Part shown: positions 1-9,214 of the stretch, in pieces
Layout of the letters: every line of letters begins with the position of its first letter
Position numbering within the stretch: the stretch's first letter is position 1
Position numbers and translations under genes: made by a program
Assembly: GCA_018968865.1 (NCBI GenBank)
Contig: JAGWZP010000001.1
Coordinates: 1-45,447 of the forward strand
Length of the DNA: 45,447 bases
Source of the DNA: Patescibacteria group bacterium
GTDB taxonomy: Bacteria; Patescibacteria; Paceibacteria; UBA9973; UBA2103
Reading direction: 5' to 3'
The notes under the pieces: model-generated
Told to the model about the DNA's origin: nothing
What the model saw: the letters and a program-made list of their open reading frames with translations, nothing else
Database searches by the model: none

Positions 1-1
1 C

Positions 2-118
2 ACGCGGCACGAAATCGACATGACGCCGCGCGAAAGCGCACGGCCGTTCGTGAAGACACTCTCCGATTTCAAAGATCGCCTGAAAGCCACACATCCCGAT
101 ATATCTGATGTAGAGTAA
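2..118 (+). CDS. C-terminal end of an unrecognised protein (5' end outside window)
   Basis: An open frame enters from the left edge and stops with TAA at 116-118, giving about 38 C-terminal residues. The tail is charged and contains the stretch MTPRESARPFVKTLSDFK, ending in DISDVE. No motif is recognisable in so short a piece and no function is assigned. The stop lies 7 bases before the tRNA-Thr gene on the same strand. It could be a chance frame, but its uninterrupted run to the edge and position just before a tRNA make a real gene end likely. Confidence 0.5.
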   Translation, partial: TRHEIDMTPRESARPFVKTLSDFKDRLKATHPDISDVE

Positions 119-125
119 TGAGAGC

Positions 126-198
126 GCCGCCTTAGCTCAGTTGGTAGAGCAACGCTTTTGTAAAGCGAAGGTCCCCCGTTCGAATCGGGGAGGCGGCT
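126..198 (+). tRNA. tRNA-Thr (anticodon UGU)
   Basis: A full cloverleaf can be drawn. The acceptor stem GCCGCCT pairs with AGGCGGC, followed by discriminator T198. The D stem is GCTC/GAGC, the anticodon loop TTTGTAA has anticodon TGT at 159-161, and the T stem CCCCG/CGGGG encloses TTCGAAT. The outermost anticodon-stem pair (152/168) is an A-A mismatch. CCA is not encoded. The last base overlaps the stop codon of the leftward gene at 198. Confidence 0.95.
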
Positions 199-863
199 CA
201 ATGTGAAGGAGTGGTTGTGGCGAGCGCTCCTTTGGGGAACTGTTTTTCAAGATCGGCGAGCGACGTGAAGCCGTAAGAATGTTTCCCATTTATAACGAAT
301 GCGGGGAGAGTATCCTGCACCTTGGTAATGGCAATAAAAGTCTTCAGGGCGCCGAGGTCGAGATTGTAATCGAAGGAATAAACGCGCAGGCTGGGGTACG
401 TATTCCGCAGATAAGAGAGCGCGTAGCCGGCCTTGTCGCAGTCGGCGCAATCGCCCGCATTGCTGTAGAAGTAGAGGACGGTCACCGGTTTCGTCCCGCA
501 GGCCTCGGAGAGCTGTTTGGTAATAAGATAGTCGCGTATCTCAAGCAGGGAATATTGCTGTTTCAGCCGCAGCACCTGCGCATTGTCAGTGCCGAGCTGG
601 TTTTCAGCGTACGCGAGGCGCGATCCCAGGTCCGCAAGGCTGCTGATAAGCGTCGTTGACGACGCGGCGCTGTCGCAAGGGGCAGCTTCAAGGAGAGAAA
701 ATTGAGTATCGAGAGAGAGCGTGTCGATCGATATCTGATCTTCTATGGTCGAGAGCTCGGCGACGCGGGCGTTATTCAGGTAGTTGATGGCATACGCGAT
801 CGTACCGGACAGTACGATGGTAATAAGAAGGGCGATGAGCACGTTTCGGGTGACGAGTGACAT
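198..863 (-). CDS. Membrane-anchored thioredoxin-like protein
   Basis: 221 residues. One N-terminal hydrophobic segment (about residues 8-28) is followed by a polar, probably coiled-coil stretch (about 30-120) and then a thioredoxin-like domain. Visible motifs are a strand VTVLYFYS, the pair CADC at 139-142 and TLPAF at 185-189, the usual place of the cis-proline. The likely role is disulfide exchange outside the membrane; direction and substrate cannot be told. It lies 9 bases after the glycosyltransferase gene on the same strand, so the two are probably one transcript. The extra cysteines at 63 and 122 lie outside the active site. Confidence 0.75.
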   Translation of the reverse strand: MSLVTRNVLIALLITIVLSGTIAYAINYLNNARVAELSTIEDQISIDTLSLDTQFSLLEAAPCDSAASSTTLISSLADLGSRLAYAENQLGTDNAQVLRLKQQYSLLEIRDYLITKQLSEACGTKPVTVLYFYSNAGDCADCDKAGYALSYLRNTYPSLRVYSFDYNLDLGALKTFIAITKVQDTLPAFVINGKHSYGFTSLADLEKQFPKGALATTTPSH

Positions 864-872
864 TGCGTGGTT

Positions 873-2114
873 TTAAGATGACCGCCAGGTGCGGCGTCTG
901 CCGAACGTGACGTCGGCGGTCGCGCGCACAAGCCACAGCGGCACGATGAGGCCGTAGAGGAATGTGTAGGAAATGAGTCCGAGACCGATTTTCCCCGGTG
1001 TTTTTGAGATGCGTTTGCCAATGAGAATAAGCGAGAGCGACGTCAGCAAGGCGACGATGCCGAGGAGGATATAAAAGCTCGCGGGTACGTAAAACCAGTC
1101 GAATGAGCCGTGCGGCAGGAGCGTGTAGGAAAGCGGGACGCCGATGCGGACCTGGATCGCCGTCAGGATGGACCGTCCGAGGGTGAAGAGCATAAGCGAG
1201 AAGAGAAGAATGCTGCTCCCGATGGCGACGATGGAAATCGGAAGAACGAGCATGCCGAGCACCCCATGGTTGCGGTTCCAAATAAGGTCGCGGTATTCGC
1301 CGAGCACGTTCCGGAGAAAACCGGTCGTCCAGCGCGTGCGTTGCCTGACGAGCGAGCTCACGGTATGCGGCGACTTGGTGTAGACGCGCGCGCGCGGCGC
1401 ATTCTCAATCTCGTAGCCCTCTCTCTGGAGACGGAGCGCCATTTCCATATCCTCGGTCTGATGGCCGTGGCGGAATCCGCCGACTTTTTCTATGATGCTG
1501 CGCCGGTAGAAAGAGAAAGGGCCGGGGGTGACGTAGAGACCGTTGACCGACGCGAGCGTATGGCGGAGCGTAATGCCGAACGTGTATTCGGCGTTCTGCA
1601 TATGCTGGAGGATATTATTTGGGCGGTGCACCGACATCGCGGCGGTAACCGCGCCGACCTCTGTGCGCGCGAAGCAGGGGATGATCTCCAAGAGCGCATC
1701 GGGCTCGACGAAAGAGTCGGCATCGAGACAACCGATGAACTCGGCATTTGTCGCGGCGATGCCGGCGTTGAGCGCGGTGTGCTTTCCGCCGTTCTCTTTG
1801 CTGATGATGCGCACCTGCGGGTGGCCGGCGAATTGCGCCATGATAGCGGGAGTCGCATCGGTGGAGCCGTCATCGACAAGAATGATCTCGAGCTTCTCTT
1901 TCGGGTAGTCGAGTGCGAGCAAAGAGTCCGCGGTAGCGGCGACCGTGCCGGCTTCGTTCCAGCAGGGCACAATGACGGCAACGCTGGGCGCTTCTTCGCC
2001 GGGCGTGCGCGCCCGCGCGGACCGTGCAGGCTTCGAGAGGAGCGTCACCAAGAGGAACGACTCGAAGAATATCGCGAGGAATAAAAAGGGGTAGGCGAGC
2101 GTTTCGGGACCCAT
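873..2114 (-). CDS. Family 2 membrane glycosyltransferase
   Basis: 413 residues. After an N-terminal membrane segment (about 8-27) comes a GT-A domain with the classic processive GT2 signature: DDGSTD at 81-86, the DAD metal site at 131-133, TED at 220-222 carrying the catalytic aspartate, and QRTRW at 258-262. Three or four hydrophobic segments follow (about 283-405). This layout is known from PgaC/IcaA, hyaluronan and cellulose synthases, which transfer sugar from UDP-sugars and export the chain, so an envelope polysaccharide role is likely. The sugar cannot be named. The ATG at 2114 sits 9 bases after an extended -10 box, which suggests a leaderless mRNA. The gene is divergent from pheS. 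Confidence 0.88.
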   Translation of the reverse strand: MGPETLAYPFLFLAIFFESFLLVTLLSKPARSARARTPGEEAPSVAVIVPCWNEAGTVAATADSLLALDYPKEKLEIILVDDGSTDATPAIMAQFAGHPQVRIISKENGGKHTALNAGIAATNAEFIGCLDADSFVEPDALLEIIPCFARTEVGAVTAAMSVHRPNNILQHMQNAEYTFGITLRHTLASVNGLYVTPGPFSFYRRSIIEKVGGFRHGHQTEDMEMALRLQREGYEIENAPRARVYTKSPHTVSSLVRQRTRWTTGFLRNVLGEYRDLIWNRNHGVLGMLVLPISIVAIGSSILLFSLMLFTLGRSILTAIQVRIGVPLSYTLLPHGSFDWFYVPASFYILLGIVALLTSLSLILIGKRISKTPGKIGLGLISYTFLYGLIVPLWLVRATADVTFGRRRTWRSS

Positions 2115-2123
2115 AATGGCATA

Positions 2124-2132
2124 ACTCTAGCA
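2124..2132 (-). promoter_or_regulatory. Extended -10 promoter of the glycosyltransferase gene
   Basis: On the minus strand this reads TGCTAGAGT, a TGn extended -10. It ends 9 bases before the ATG, so the start of transcription would fall at or next to the start codon. Confidence 0.6.
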
Positions 2133-2137
2133 TAATC

Positions 2138-2146
2138 TGTTATATT
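2138..2146 (+). promoter_or_regulatory. Extended -10 promoter of pheS
   Basis: TGTTATATT ends 6 bases before the ATG at 2153 and no TTGACA-like box lies 17 bases upstream. The expected transcription start coincides with the ATG, giving a leaderless mRNA, and this decides the start at 2153 over the TTG at 2147. Confidence 0.7.
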
Positions 2147-2152
2147 TTGAGA

Positions 2153-2923
2153 ATGAACCAGCCGGGCCGCCTCCACCCGATTTCCACCGCCATCCGCGAG
2201 ATGGCGGACATCTTCGGTCGCATGGGATTTGGCGTGGTGCAGGGACCGGAACTTGAGACCGAGCACTACAACTTCGACGCGCTCAACATTCCCGCGGACC
2301 ACCCGTCCCGGGATATGTGGGACACCTTTTGGGTTGGGGACCCAAAAGGTAGGAGGTCGCCGTCAGGCGACAATAGCGACAGCGTGAAGACGGGAGAGGG
2401 CGAGGAACACAACGTGCTCCGGACGCACACGTCGCCGATGCAGATACGCGCTCTGGAGAAGCAGGGAGCGCCGATGCGCATTATCGTGCCCGGAAAAGTA
2501 TTCCGTAACGAAGCGACGGACGCGACGCACGAAGCGCAGTTCTACCAGCTTGAGGGGCTTGCGGTCGCTGCCGATGTCACGCTTGCGCATCTGAAAGGCA
2601 CGCTCGAACGGTTCTGCAAAGAGTATTTCGGCAGCGAAGCAAAAATACGCCTGCGGCCGAGTTTCTTTCCGTTCACCGAGCCGTCGGTCGAAGTGGATGT
2701 GTGGTTCCCGGCGCAAAAGAAATGGCTCGAGGTCATGGGCGCCGGCATGGTGCATCCGAACGTGCTTAAGAACGCCGGTGTTGATGCCGCGAAGTATCAG
2801 GGCTTCGCATTCGGGCTGGGCGTTGAGCGCTTCGCCATGATCAAGTACGGCATTCCGGATATACGCCTCTTCCATTCGGGGGATATCCGGTTCAATTATG
2901 CTTTTGACGAAAAACCGGTATGA
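2153..2923 (+). CDS. pheS: Phenylalanyl-tRNA synthetase alpha subunit, short form
   Basis: 256 residues of class II catalytic core. It forms the active site of the (alpha-beta)2 enzyme that charges tRNA-Phe. Visible are the NFDALNIPADHPSRDMWDTF region, motif 2 around RTHTSPMQIR and KVFRNEATDATHEAQFYQLE, and motif 3 GFAFGLGVERFAM. Bacterial PheS usually has about 330-350 residues with an N-terminal coiled coil that holds tRNA; here the protein starts directly at the core, and the promoter leaves no room for more. Between DTFW and LRTHTSP are about 25 extra residues encoded around a perfect DNA palindrome. The TGA overlaps the pheT ATG (ATGA), so translation is coupled. Confidence 0.93.
   Translation: MNQPGRLHPISTAIREMADIFGRMGFGVVQGPELETEHYNFDALNIPADHPSRDMWDTFWVGDPKGRRSPSGDNSDSVKTGEGEEHNVLRTHTSPMQIRALEKQGAPMRIIVPGKVFRNEATDATHEAQFYQLEGLAVAADVTLAHLKGTLERFCKEYFGSEAKIRLRPSFFPFTEPSVEVDVWFPAQKKWLEVMGAGMVHPNVLKNAGVDAAKYQGFAFGLGVERFAMIKYGIPDIRLFHSGDIRFNYAFDEKPV
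2324..2371 (+). repeat. Two perfect inverted repeats inside pheS
   Basis: Arms of 11 bp (ACCTTTTGGGT / ACCCAAAAGGT, loop 5) at 2324-2350 are followed by 6-bp arms GTCGCC/GGCGAC (loop 4) at 2356-2371. They are read in frame and fall exactly in the stretch that is extra compared with ordinary PheS. Confidence 0.85.
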
Positions 2924-4701
2924 AAGTTTCGCTGACATGGCTGCAGACCTATTTTGATGCCCCGTTGCCGGACGCGGGGGCGGTTGCCGATGCATTCACC
3001 TTTCATGCGTTTGAAATAGAAGAAGCGAACGGCGACCTGTTGGATGTAAAGGTGCTGCCGAACCGCGCGGCGGACTGTCTCTCGCACTTCGGACTCGCCA
3101 AAGAACTTTCCGCGATACTCACTATCCCGCTCAAGGCCGACCCGCTCCGCGCCCCCCTCCCGAAAAAGGACATCGCAAGTCCTTTTTTGACGGTCATGAT
3201 AGAGGACCCGAAGAAATGCTCGCGGTATATGGGCGCAGTGGTGAGGGGCGTGAAGGTCGGTCCGTCGCCCGCGTGGCTGCGCGAGGCGCTCGAGGCAGTG
3301 GGGCAACGTTCCATCAACAACATCGTGGACGCGACGAACTATGTGATGCTGAATATCGGCCAGCCGCTTCATGCCTTCGATGCGGCGAAGCTAGCGCAGA
3401 AAAACGGCGCGTATGCGATCGGGGTGCGCAGTGCAAAGGAGGGAGAAAAAATGACAACTCTTTCGGGAGAGGAATATTCTCTATCTCCGAGCATACAACT
3501 CATTGCGGACGCGAATGCCGATACACCCATTGCTCTTGCGGGCATCAAGGGAGGGATGTCCGCAGAAGTAACGGCCGGAACGACCGACCTCATTATTGAG
3601 TCAGCAAATTTCGATGGTACGGTAACGCGCCGCGGCGCACAGGCGCTCAAGCTTTTTACCGACGCGAGCATGCGATTCCAGAACCGTTCGTCTCCGGAGC
3701 TCTGCGCATACGGCATGCGTGACGTGCTCGCGCTTATCACCGACATTGCCGGCGGGGAAGTCACCGGCGTCGTCGATGAGTACCCGGTGCGCTCCGCGCC
3801 GAACAAAGAAGTTTCCGTATCGCTTGCAAAAATAAACGGCATTCTCGGCTCGGATTTTTCAAAAGAAGATGTCGAGGATGTCTTCAAACGTCTCGCACTG
3901 CCCTATAGGGTAGCGAATGATGTGTTCACCGTCACACCGCCGTTTGAACGGACCGATCTCGTTATTCCGGAAGACCTCGTGGAAGAAGTCGGGCGCATCA
4001 TCGGCTACGACAAAATCTCCGCGGTCGAGCTCCCGCCAATCGTCGGAGCGCCGGACCAGGCGAAATTCCGCGGGAAAGAAAAATTGAAAGACGCGCTTGT
4101 GGAAGAGGGGTTTATAGAAATCTCAACACAATCCTTTGCTGAAAAAGGTGACATATATCTTGCGAATCCTTTAGATAAAGAGAAGCCGGCTTTGCGAACA
4201 TCACTCGACGAGAATATGGCAGAAGCATTTTCCAAGGCAAAACAGTACGCCCCTCTCGTTTTGTCACCTAATCAGAAACTAAAACTGTTCGAGATTGGCA
4301 CGGTGTTTCCGCGCGAAGGAGAGATGACGGCTATAAAGACTTCTGAACCAACCAAAGATGTATCCCCGATTTTTACGGAAGAGGCGGAGTATGCACCGAA
4401 ACAGTACGAACTCGGCACCTACAAGCCGTTTTCCGTCTATCCGTTCGTCGTGCGCGATATCGCCCTCTGGGTCCCGCACGGAACGGAGGCAGCCGCCATC
4501 GAAAACGCCATACGCACACATGCGGGCGAGCTCCTTGTACGCCTCGACCAGTTCGACACGTTTGAGAAAGAGAGGAGAGTCTCGTACGCCTTCCGGCTCG
4601 TCTTCCAGTCGGAGGAGCGAACACTGACCGACGAGGAGGTAAGCGGCATCATGGAAAAGATTTCCGCGGCGCTTCGCGCCGCGGGCTACGAGGTCCGCTA
4701 A
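2920..4701 (+). CDS. pheT: Phenylalanyl-tRNA synthetase beta subunit, short form
   Basis: 593 residues against about 790-800 in typical bacteria. The N-terminal B1 piece (MKVSLTWLQTYF) runs straight into VKVLPNRAADCLSHFGLAKE, so the EMAP/OB tRNA-binding domain normally inserted here (about 110 residues) is absent. The B3/B4 editing domain is present (RSINNIVDATNYVMLNIGQP, HAFDAAK, FDGTVTRRGAQAL), as are the B5 domain, a shortened catalytic-like core and the C-terminal FDX-ACB anticodon-binding domain (about 500-593, YPFVVRDIALWV). It is coupled to pheS by a 4-base overlap and its TAA overlaps the next ATG. A 9-bp inverted repeat lies at 3163-3187, in a connecting loop. Confidence 0.93.
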   Translation: MKVSLTWLQTYFDAPLPDAGAVADAFTFHAFEIEEANGDLLDVKVLPNRAADCLSHFGLAKELSAILTIPLKADPLRAPLPKKDIASPFLTVMIEDPKKCSRYMGAVVRGVKVGPSPAWLREALEAVGQRSINNIVDATNYVMLNIGQPLHAFDAAKLAQKNGAYAIGVRSAKEGEKMTTLSGEEYSLSPSIQLIADANADTPIALAGIKGGMSAEVTAGTTDLIIESANFDGTVTRRGAQALKLFTDASMRFQNRSSPELCAYGMRDVLALITDIAGGEVTGVVDEYPVRSAPNKEVSVSLAKINGILGSDFSKEDVEDVFKRLALPYRVANDVFTVTPPFERTDLVIPEDLVEEVGRIIGYDKISAVELPPIVGAPDQAKFRGKEKLKDALVEEGFIEISTQSFAEKGDIYLANPLDKEKPALRTSLDENMAEAFSKAKQYAPLVLSPNQKLKLFEIGTVFPREGEMTAIKTSEPTKDVSPIFTEEAEYAPKQYELGTYKPFSVYPFVVRDIALWVPHGTEAAAIENAIRTHAGELLVRLDQFDTFEKERRVSYAFRLVFQSEERTLTDEEVSGIMEKISAALRAAGYEVR

Positions 4702-5336
4702 TGGCCATGGAGAAGCATATCTATTTCGTGCGGCACGGCGAGAGCGAGGAAAACGTTGACCATGTATATCGCGGTCGCGATGCCGCGCTTACCGATGCGG
4801 GAAAGGAACAGGCCCGTGTCGTTGCAGAACGCATCGGGCGCATCGGTGTCGACGTTCTTATCACAAGCCCGTTTACACGCGCGGCAGACACGGCTGCTGT
4901 AATTGGGAAGCACATCGGTCATACACCGGAGCAAAACGAACTTTTCGGCGAGTGGCTCGAACCATCGCACGTCATGGGCTTGCACCGAGATCATCCGGAA
5001 CGGCAAGCAATGTTCAATGCGATACATACTGCCACTGACCCGCACTATCGCCATAAGGATGAGGAGACTTTCCCGGAACTTCTTGAACGGGCGCGATTTG
5101 CAATACAGGTTCTTGCGGAACACCCCGCGAAGCGGATCTGTATAGTCACCCACGGCGGTTTCCTGAAGATGATGGTCGGCGCCATGATCTTCCATGAGGC
5201 GTTCAGTAAAGAAATGTTCGTCCACATGATATTCAATATGCCAACTACGAATACAGGTGTCACCTACGTGAAGAACGTGAAGGAAGAACGAGGGTGGCAG
5301 TTGGTGACCTGGAACGACCAGTCCCATTTGGGTTGA
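4701..5336 (+). CDS. Histidine phosphatase superfamily protein
   Basis: 211 residues. The N-terminal YFVRHGESEEN contains the RHG motif whose histidine becomes phosphorylated. A second RxxT-type region (TSPFTRAADTA) and the second catalytic histidine in VTHGGFLK complete the phosphoglycerate mutase-like fold. The substrate is unknown: length and motifs fit small-molecule or sugar-phosphate phosphatases as well as mutases. The ATG overlaps the pheT stop (TAATG), making it the third gene of the pheS operon. A second ATG two codons downstream is an alternative start. Confidence 0.85.
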   Translation: MAMEKHIYFVRHGESEENVDHVYRGRDAALTDAGKEQARVVAERIGRIGVDVLITSPFTRAADTAAVIGKHIGHTPEQNELFGEWLEPSHVMGLHRDHPERQAMFNAIHTATDPHYRHKDEETFPELLERARFAIQVLAEHPAKRICIVTHGGFLKMMVGAMIFHEAFSKEMFVHMIFNMPTTNTGVTYVKNVKEERGWQLVTWNDQSHLG

Positions 5337-5372
5337 TTTTCCACATTTCACCCTGCAAATAAGAGTGTTTTA

Positions 5373-5381
5373 TGCTACAAT
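5373..5381 (+). promoter_or_regulatory. Extended -10 promoter of gyrB
   Basis: TGCTACAAT lies 15 bases before the gyrB ATG, giving a leader of only about 8 bases with no Shine-Dalgarno sequence. No -35 box is evident. Confidence 0.65.
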
Positions 5382-5396
5382 GGGGTTACACAAAAC

Positions 5397-7457
<2,061 letters not shown>

Positions 7458-7469
7458 TCCCGCAGGCAT

Positions 7470-7504
7470 AAAAAAACGCCCCGCGAAGCGCGGGGTGTTT
7501 TTTA
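7470..7504 (+). terminator. Bidirectional intrinsic terminator of gyrB and the CARDB-like gene
   Basis: Stem ACGCCCCGCG/CGCGGGGTGT with loop AAG, preceded by an A-run and followed by a T-run, so it can work on both strands between two convergent genes. Confidence 0.9.
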
Positions 7505-7511
7505 TCTTCTA

Positions 7512-8270
7512 TCAATTGCCCATGACGGTTATCGACGCAGACGCGCTGTTGTTGTTCGGATTTGACTCGGCAACGGCGTGGTCAAAGTTCGCCGTGACAG
7601 AGACGGTCTGGTTCACGCCTCTATTCGCTTGGTCGAAGCCGAGCGTATAGTCGATGCTGTCGCCCGGATTGAGCGATTGCTGGGGCTGGGAGATATAGAT
7701 GTAGGACGTCTGCGTCGGAATGGACGCGCTGAAGCGCCACAAGCCGGTCGCATTCGTGCCGACATTCTTGATGGTGAACTTGACCGCAGGGCGGCTCATA
7801 TACGGGGTGCTCGAACTCTGGATGAACGAATCCGCGGACGTTGTTGCGAGGTATCCGGTGGCGTCGATAACCGTAATGAAATCGGGGAGGCCGGAGAGCG
7901 AGACGGACGAGGTCGCAACCGTATCGCCAATCTGGTAGGTGCCGCTCGTTTCGGTACCGGCGGTCGCCGGTTTCTTCGGGGTCGGCGCGTTTGTCACGCT
8001 CCTCGGAACGGTCGAACTCGACTCGTTGAACGAAATGGTCGTCGATGCCGTGGGCGTCGGAACGACCGAGAGGGAAGGCTCGGGAGCCCTCGTGAAGACC
8101 GAACCGAGGTAGACGGCCGCAGAGCCGACGCGGTTTACCACGCCGGGGACGAAGCGCGTCGAATACAGGGCAAGCCACATACCCGCGCCGACAAGCGCGA
8201 CAAAGCCGACTATGGCGAGGGTATTGACCACTGCCGAGCGGTTTGAAACGGTTATTTCGGTGCTTTGCAT
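7512..8270 (-). CDS. Anchored extracellular protein with CARDB-like domain
   Basis: 252 residues from the ATG at 8270, chosen because a -35/-10 promoter ends 7 bases before it; an in-frame ATG at 8324 lies upstream of that promoter. One membrane segment near residues 15-35 is followed by a Ser/Thr/Pro-rich linker and a C-terminal beta-rich domain (VKFTIKNVGTNATGLWRFSA ... SLNPGDSIDYTLGF ... VAESNPNNNSASASI). This pattern, ending in E-x-N-E/N-x-NN, is typical of CARDB adhesion domains. It is probably displayed outside the cell. No sortase motif is seen. It is divergent from the sortase gene and could be its functional neighbour, which is inference only. Confidence 0.72.
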   Translation of the reverse strand: MQSTEITVSNRSAVVNTLAIVGFVALVGAGMWLALYSTRFVPGVVNRVGSAAVYLGSVFTRAPEPSLSVVPTPTASTTISFNESSSTVPRSVTNAPTPKKPATAGTETSGTYQIGDTVATSSVSLSGLPDFITVIDATGYLATTSADSFIQSSSTPYMSRPAVKFTIKNVGTNATGLWRFSASIPTQTSYIYISQPQQSLNPGDSIDYTLGFDQANRGVNQTVSVTANFDHAVAESNPNNNSASASITVMGN

Positions 8271-8277
8271 AGGAGAA

Positions 8278-8318
8278 TACATACCACGGTGTGCTTTTAC
8301 TGTCAAGACCTTGGTATG
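8278..8318 (-). promoter_or_regulatory. Promoter of the CARDB-like gene within an inverted repeat
   Basis: On the minus strand TTGACA (8306-8301) is followed after 17 bases by TATGTA (8283-8278), 7 bases before the ATG. An 11-base inverted repeat with one mismatch (CATACCACGGT at 8280-8290, ACCTTGGTATG at 8308-8318) brackets the promoter and could be an operator. Confidence 0.55.
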
Positions 8319-8383
8319 GTTCATATATTGCTACTGCCGATTGAGTCGCTGGGAAGTGACAAGCGCGGGCGCCCGAAGATCTC

Positions 8384-8412
8384 TTGACATATTTGACACA
8401 ATGGTGTATTTG
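8384..8412 (+). promoter_or_regulatory. Possible promoter of the sortase gene
   Basis: TTGACA at 8384-8389, a 17-base spacer and TATTTG at 8407-8412. A second TTGACA at 8393 has no good partner. The -10 is weak and the leader would be about 14 bases. Confidence 0.4.
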
Positions 8413-8432
8413 TTGGTAAGACAATACCTGCT

Positions 8433-9122
8433 ATGAAAGGGCTTATCGATCTCACCGTCCGGCTTGTTCTCGCCGGAAAGCGGGCCTATGCAAAGAAGTG
8501 GAGCTTCCTTAGCGTCTTCGCTGCGGCATTTTTTTGCAGCGTTTTCGTGCTCGGGAAACTGGATCTCTTGCCCGATGCTCCGCAACCGTCCGCCGATCCG
8601 GCGGTTACGCTTGCGGCAGAGCCACATTCAGCGGCAGGTGTGAACATCCCAATGCAAACAACCGCGAGCGAACTGCCGGTGAAAATAGAGATTCCCGCCA
8701 TCAATCTCTCGGCGACCGTTTCGAATCCGGCAACGGTTGACATAGAAGTTCTGGACCAGAAATTGCTCTCGGGCGCCGTGCGGTATCCGACTTCGGCAAA
8801 ACTCGGTGAGATGGGCAACGTGGTACTTTTCGGGCATTCAAGTTATCTGCCGATCGTGGGGAATCAGGCGTACAAGACGTTCAACGGCATCCAGAAGCTC
8901 GTCGCCGGAGACGTTGTCACCGTTTCCTCGTCTGGTACGGCATACACGTACCGGGTGCGGAGCGTCATGAAGGAGAGCGCGAATGACAATTCAGCCATCC
9001 CGCTTTCGGTCGCCGGGAAGACGCTCACACTCGTGACCTGCAACTCGTTCGCGACAAAAACGGACCGGTTCGTAGTCACAGCGGACTTTGTTGAAAGCCA
9101 TTCGGTATCTAGTCTCGACTAG
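8433..9122 (+). CDS. Sortase
   Basis: 229 residues. An N-terminal membrane segment (about 24-42) leads into a sortase beta-barrel with all three catalytic residues in their usual setting: His135 in LFGHSS, Cys203 in TLVTCNS and Arg212 in TDRFVV. Sortases cut LPxTG-like signals between Thr and Gly and transfer the protein to an amine acceptor at the cell surface. A candidate substrate is the protein at 10337-13000, which has IPYTG before a hydrophobic segment. The class cannot be settled by eye. The last codons and the stop lie inside a 40-bp perfect palindrome (9096-9135). Confidence 0.9.
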   Translation: MKGLIDLTVRLVLAGKRAYAKKWSFLSVFAAAFFCSVFVLGKLDLLPDAPQPSADPAVTLAAEPHSAAGVNIPMQTTASELPVKIEIPAINLSATVSNPATVDIEVLDQKLLSGAVRYPTSAKLGEMGNVVLFGHSSYLPIVGNQAYKTFNGIQKLVAGDVVTVSSSGTAYTYRVRSVMKESANDNSAIPLSVAGKTLTLVTCNSFATKTDRFVVTADFVESHSVSSLD

Positions 9123-9135
9123 ATACCGAATGGCT
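9096..9135 (+). repeat. 40-bp palindrome spanning the sortase stop codon
   Basis: Two perfect 19-bp arms (AGCCATTCGGTATCTAGTC and its complement) with a 2-base loop TC. The sortase TAG lies at 9120-9122 in the right arm. There is no following T-run, so this is not a standard terminator. Confidence 0.9.
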
Positions 9136-9214
9136 CTCCGCAACACGAAGGGAGGCACTGTTCTTTCCGCATATCCGATCAACGAACGCCGCTCGCGCGG
9201 CAAAGGAGACAACG

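Noticed and set aside
3163..3187. 9-bp inverted repeat AAAAAGGAC/GTCCTTTTT in pheT
   Set aside because: It is in a likely loop and may belong with the other palindromes, but with 9-bp arms and a 7-base loop it is near chance level.
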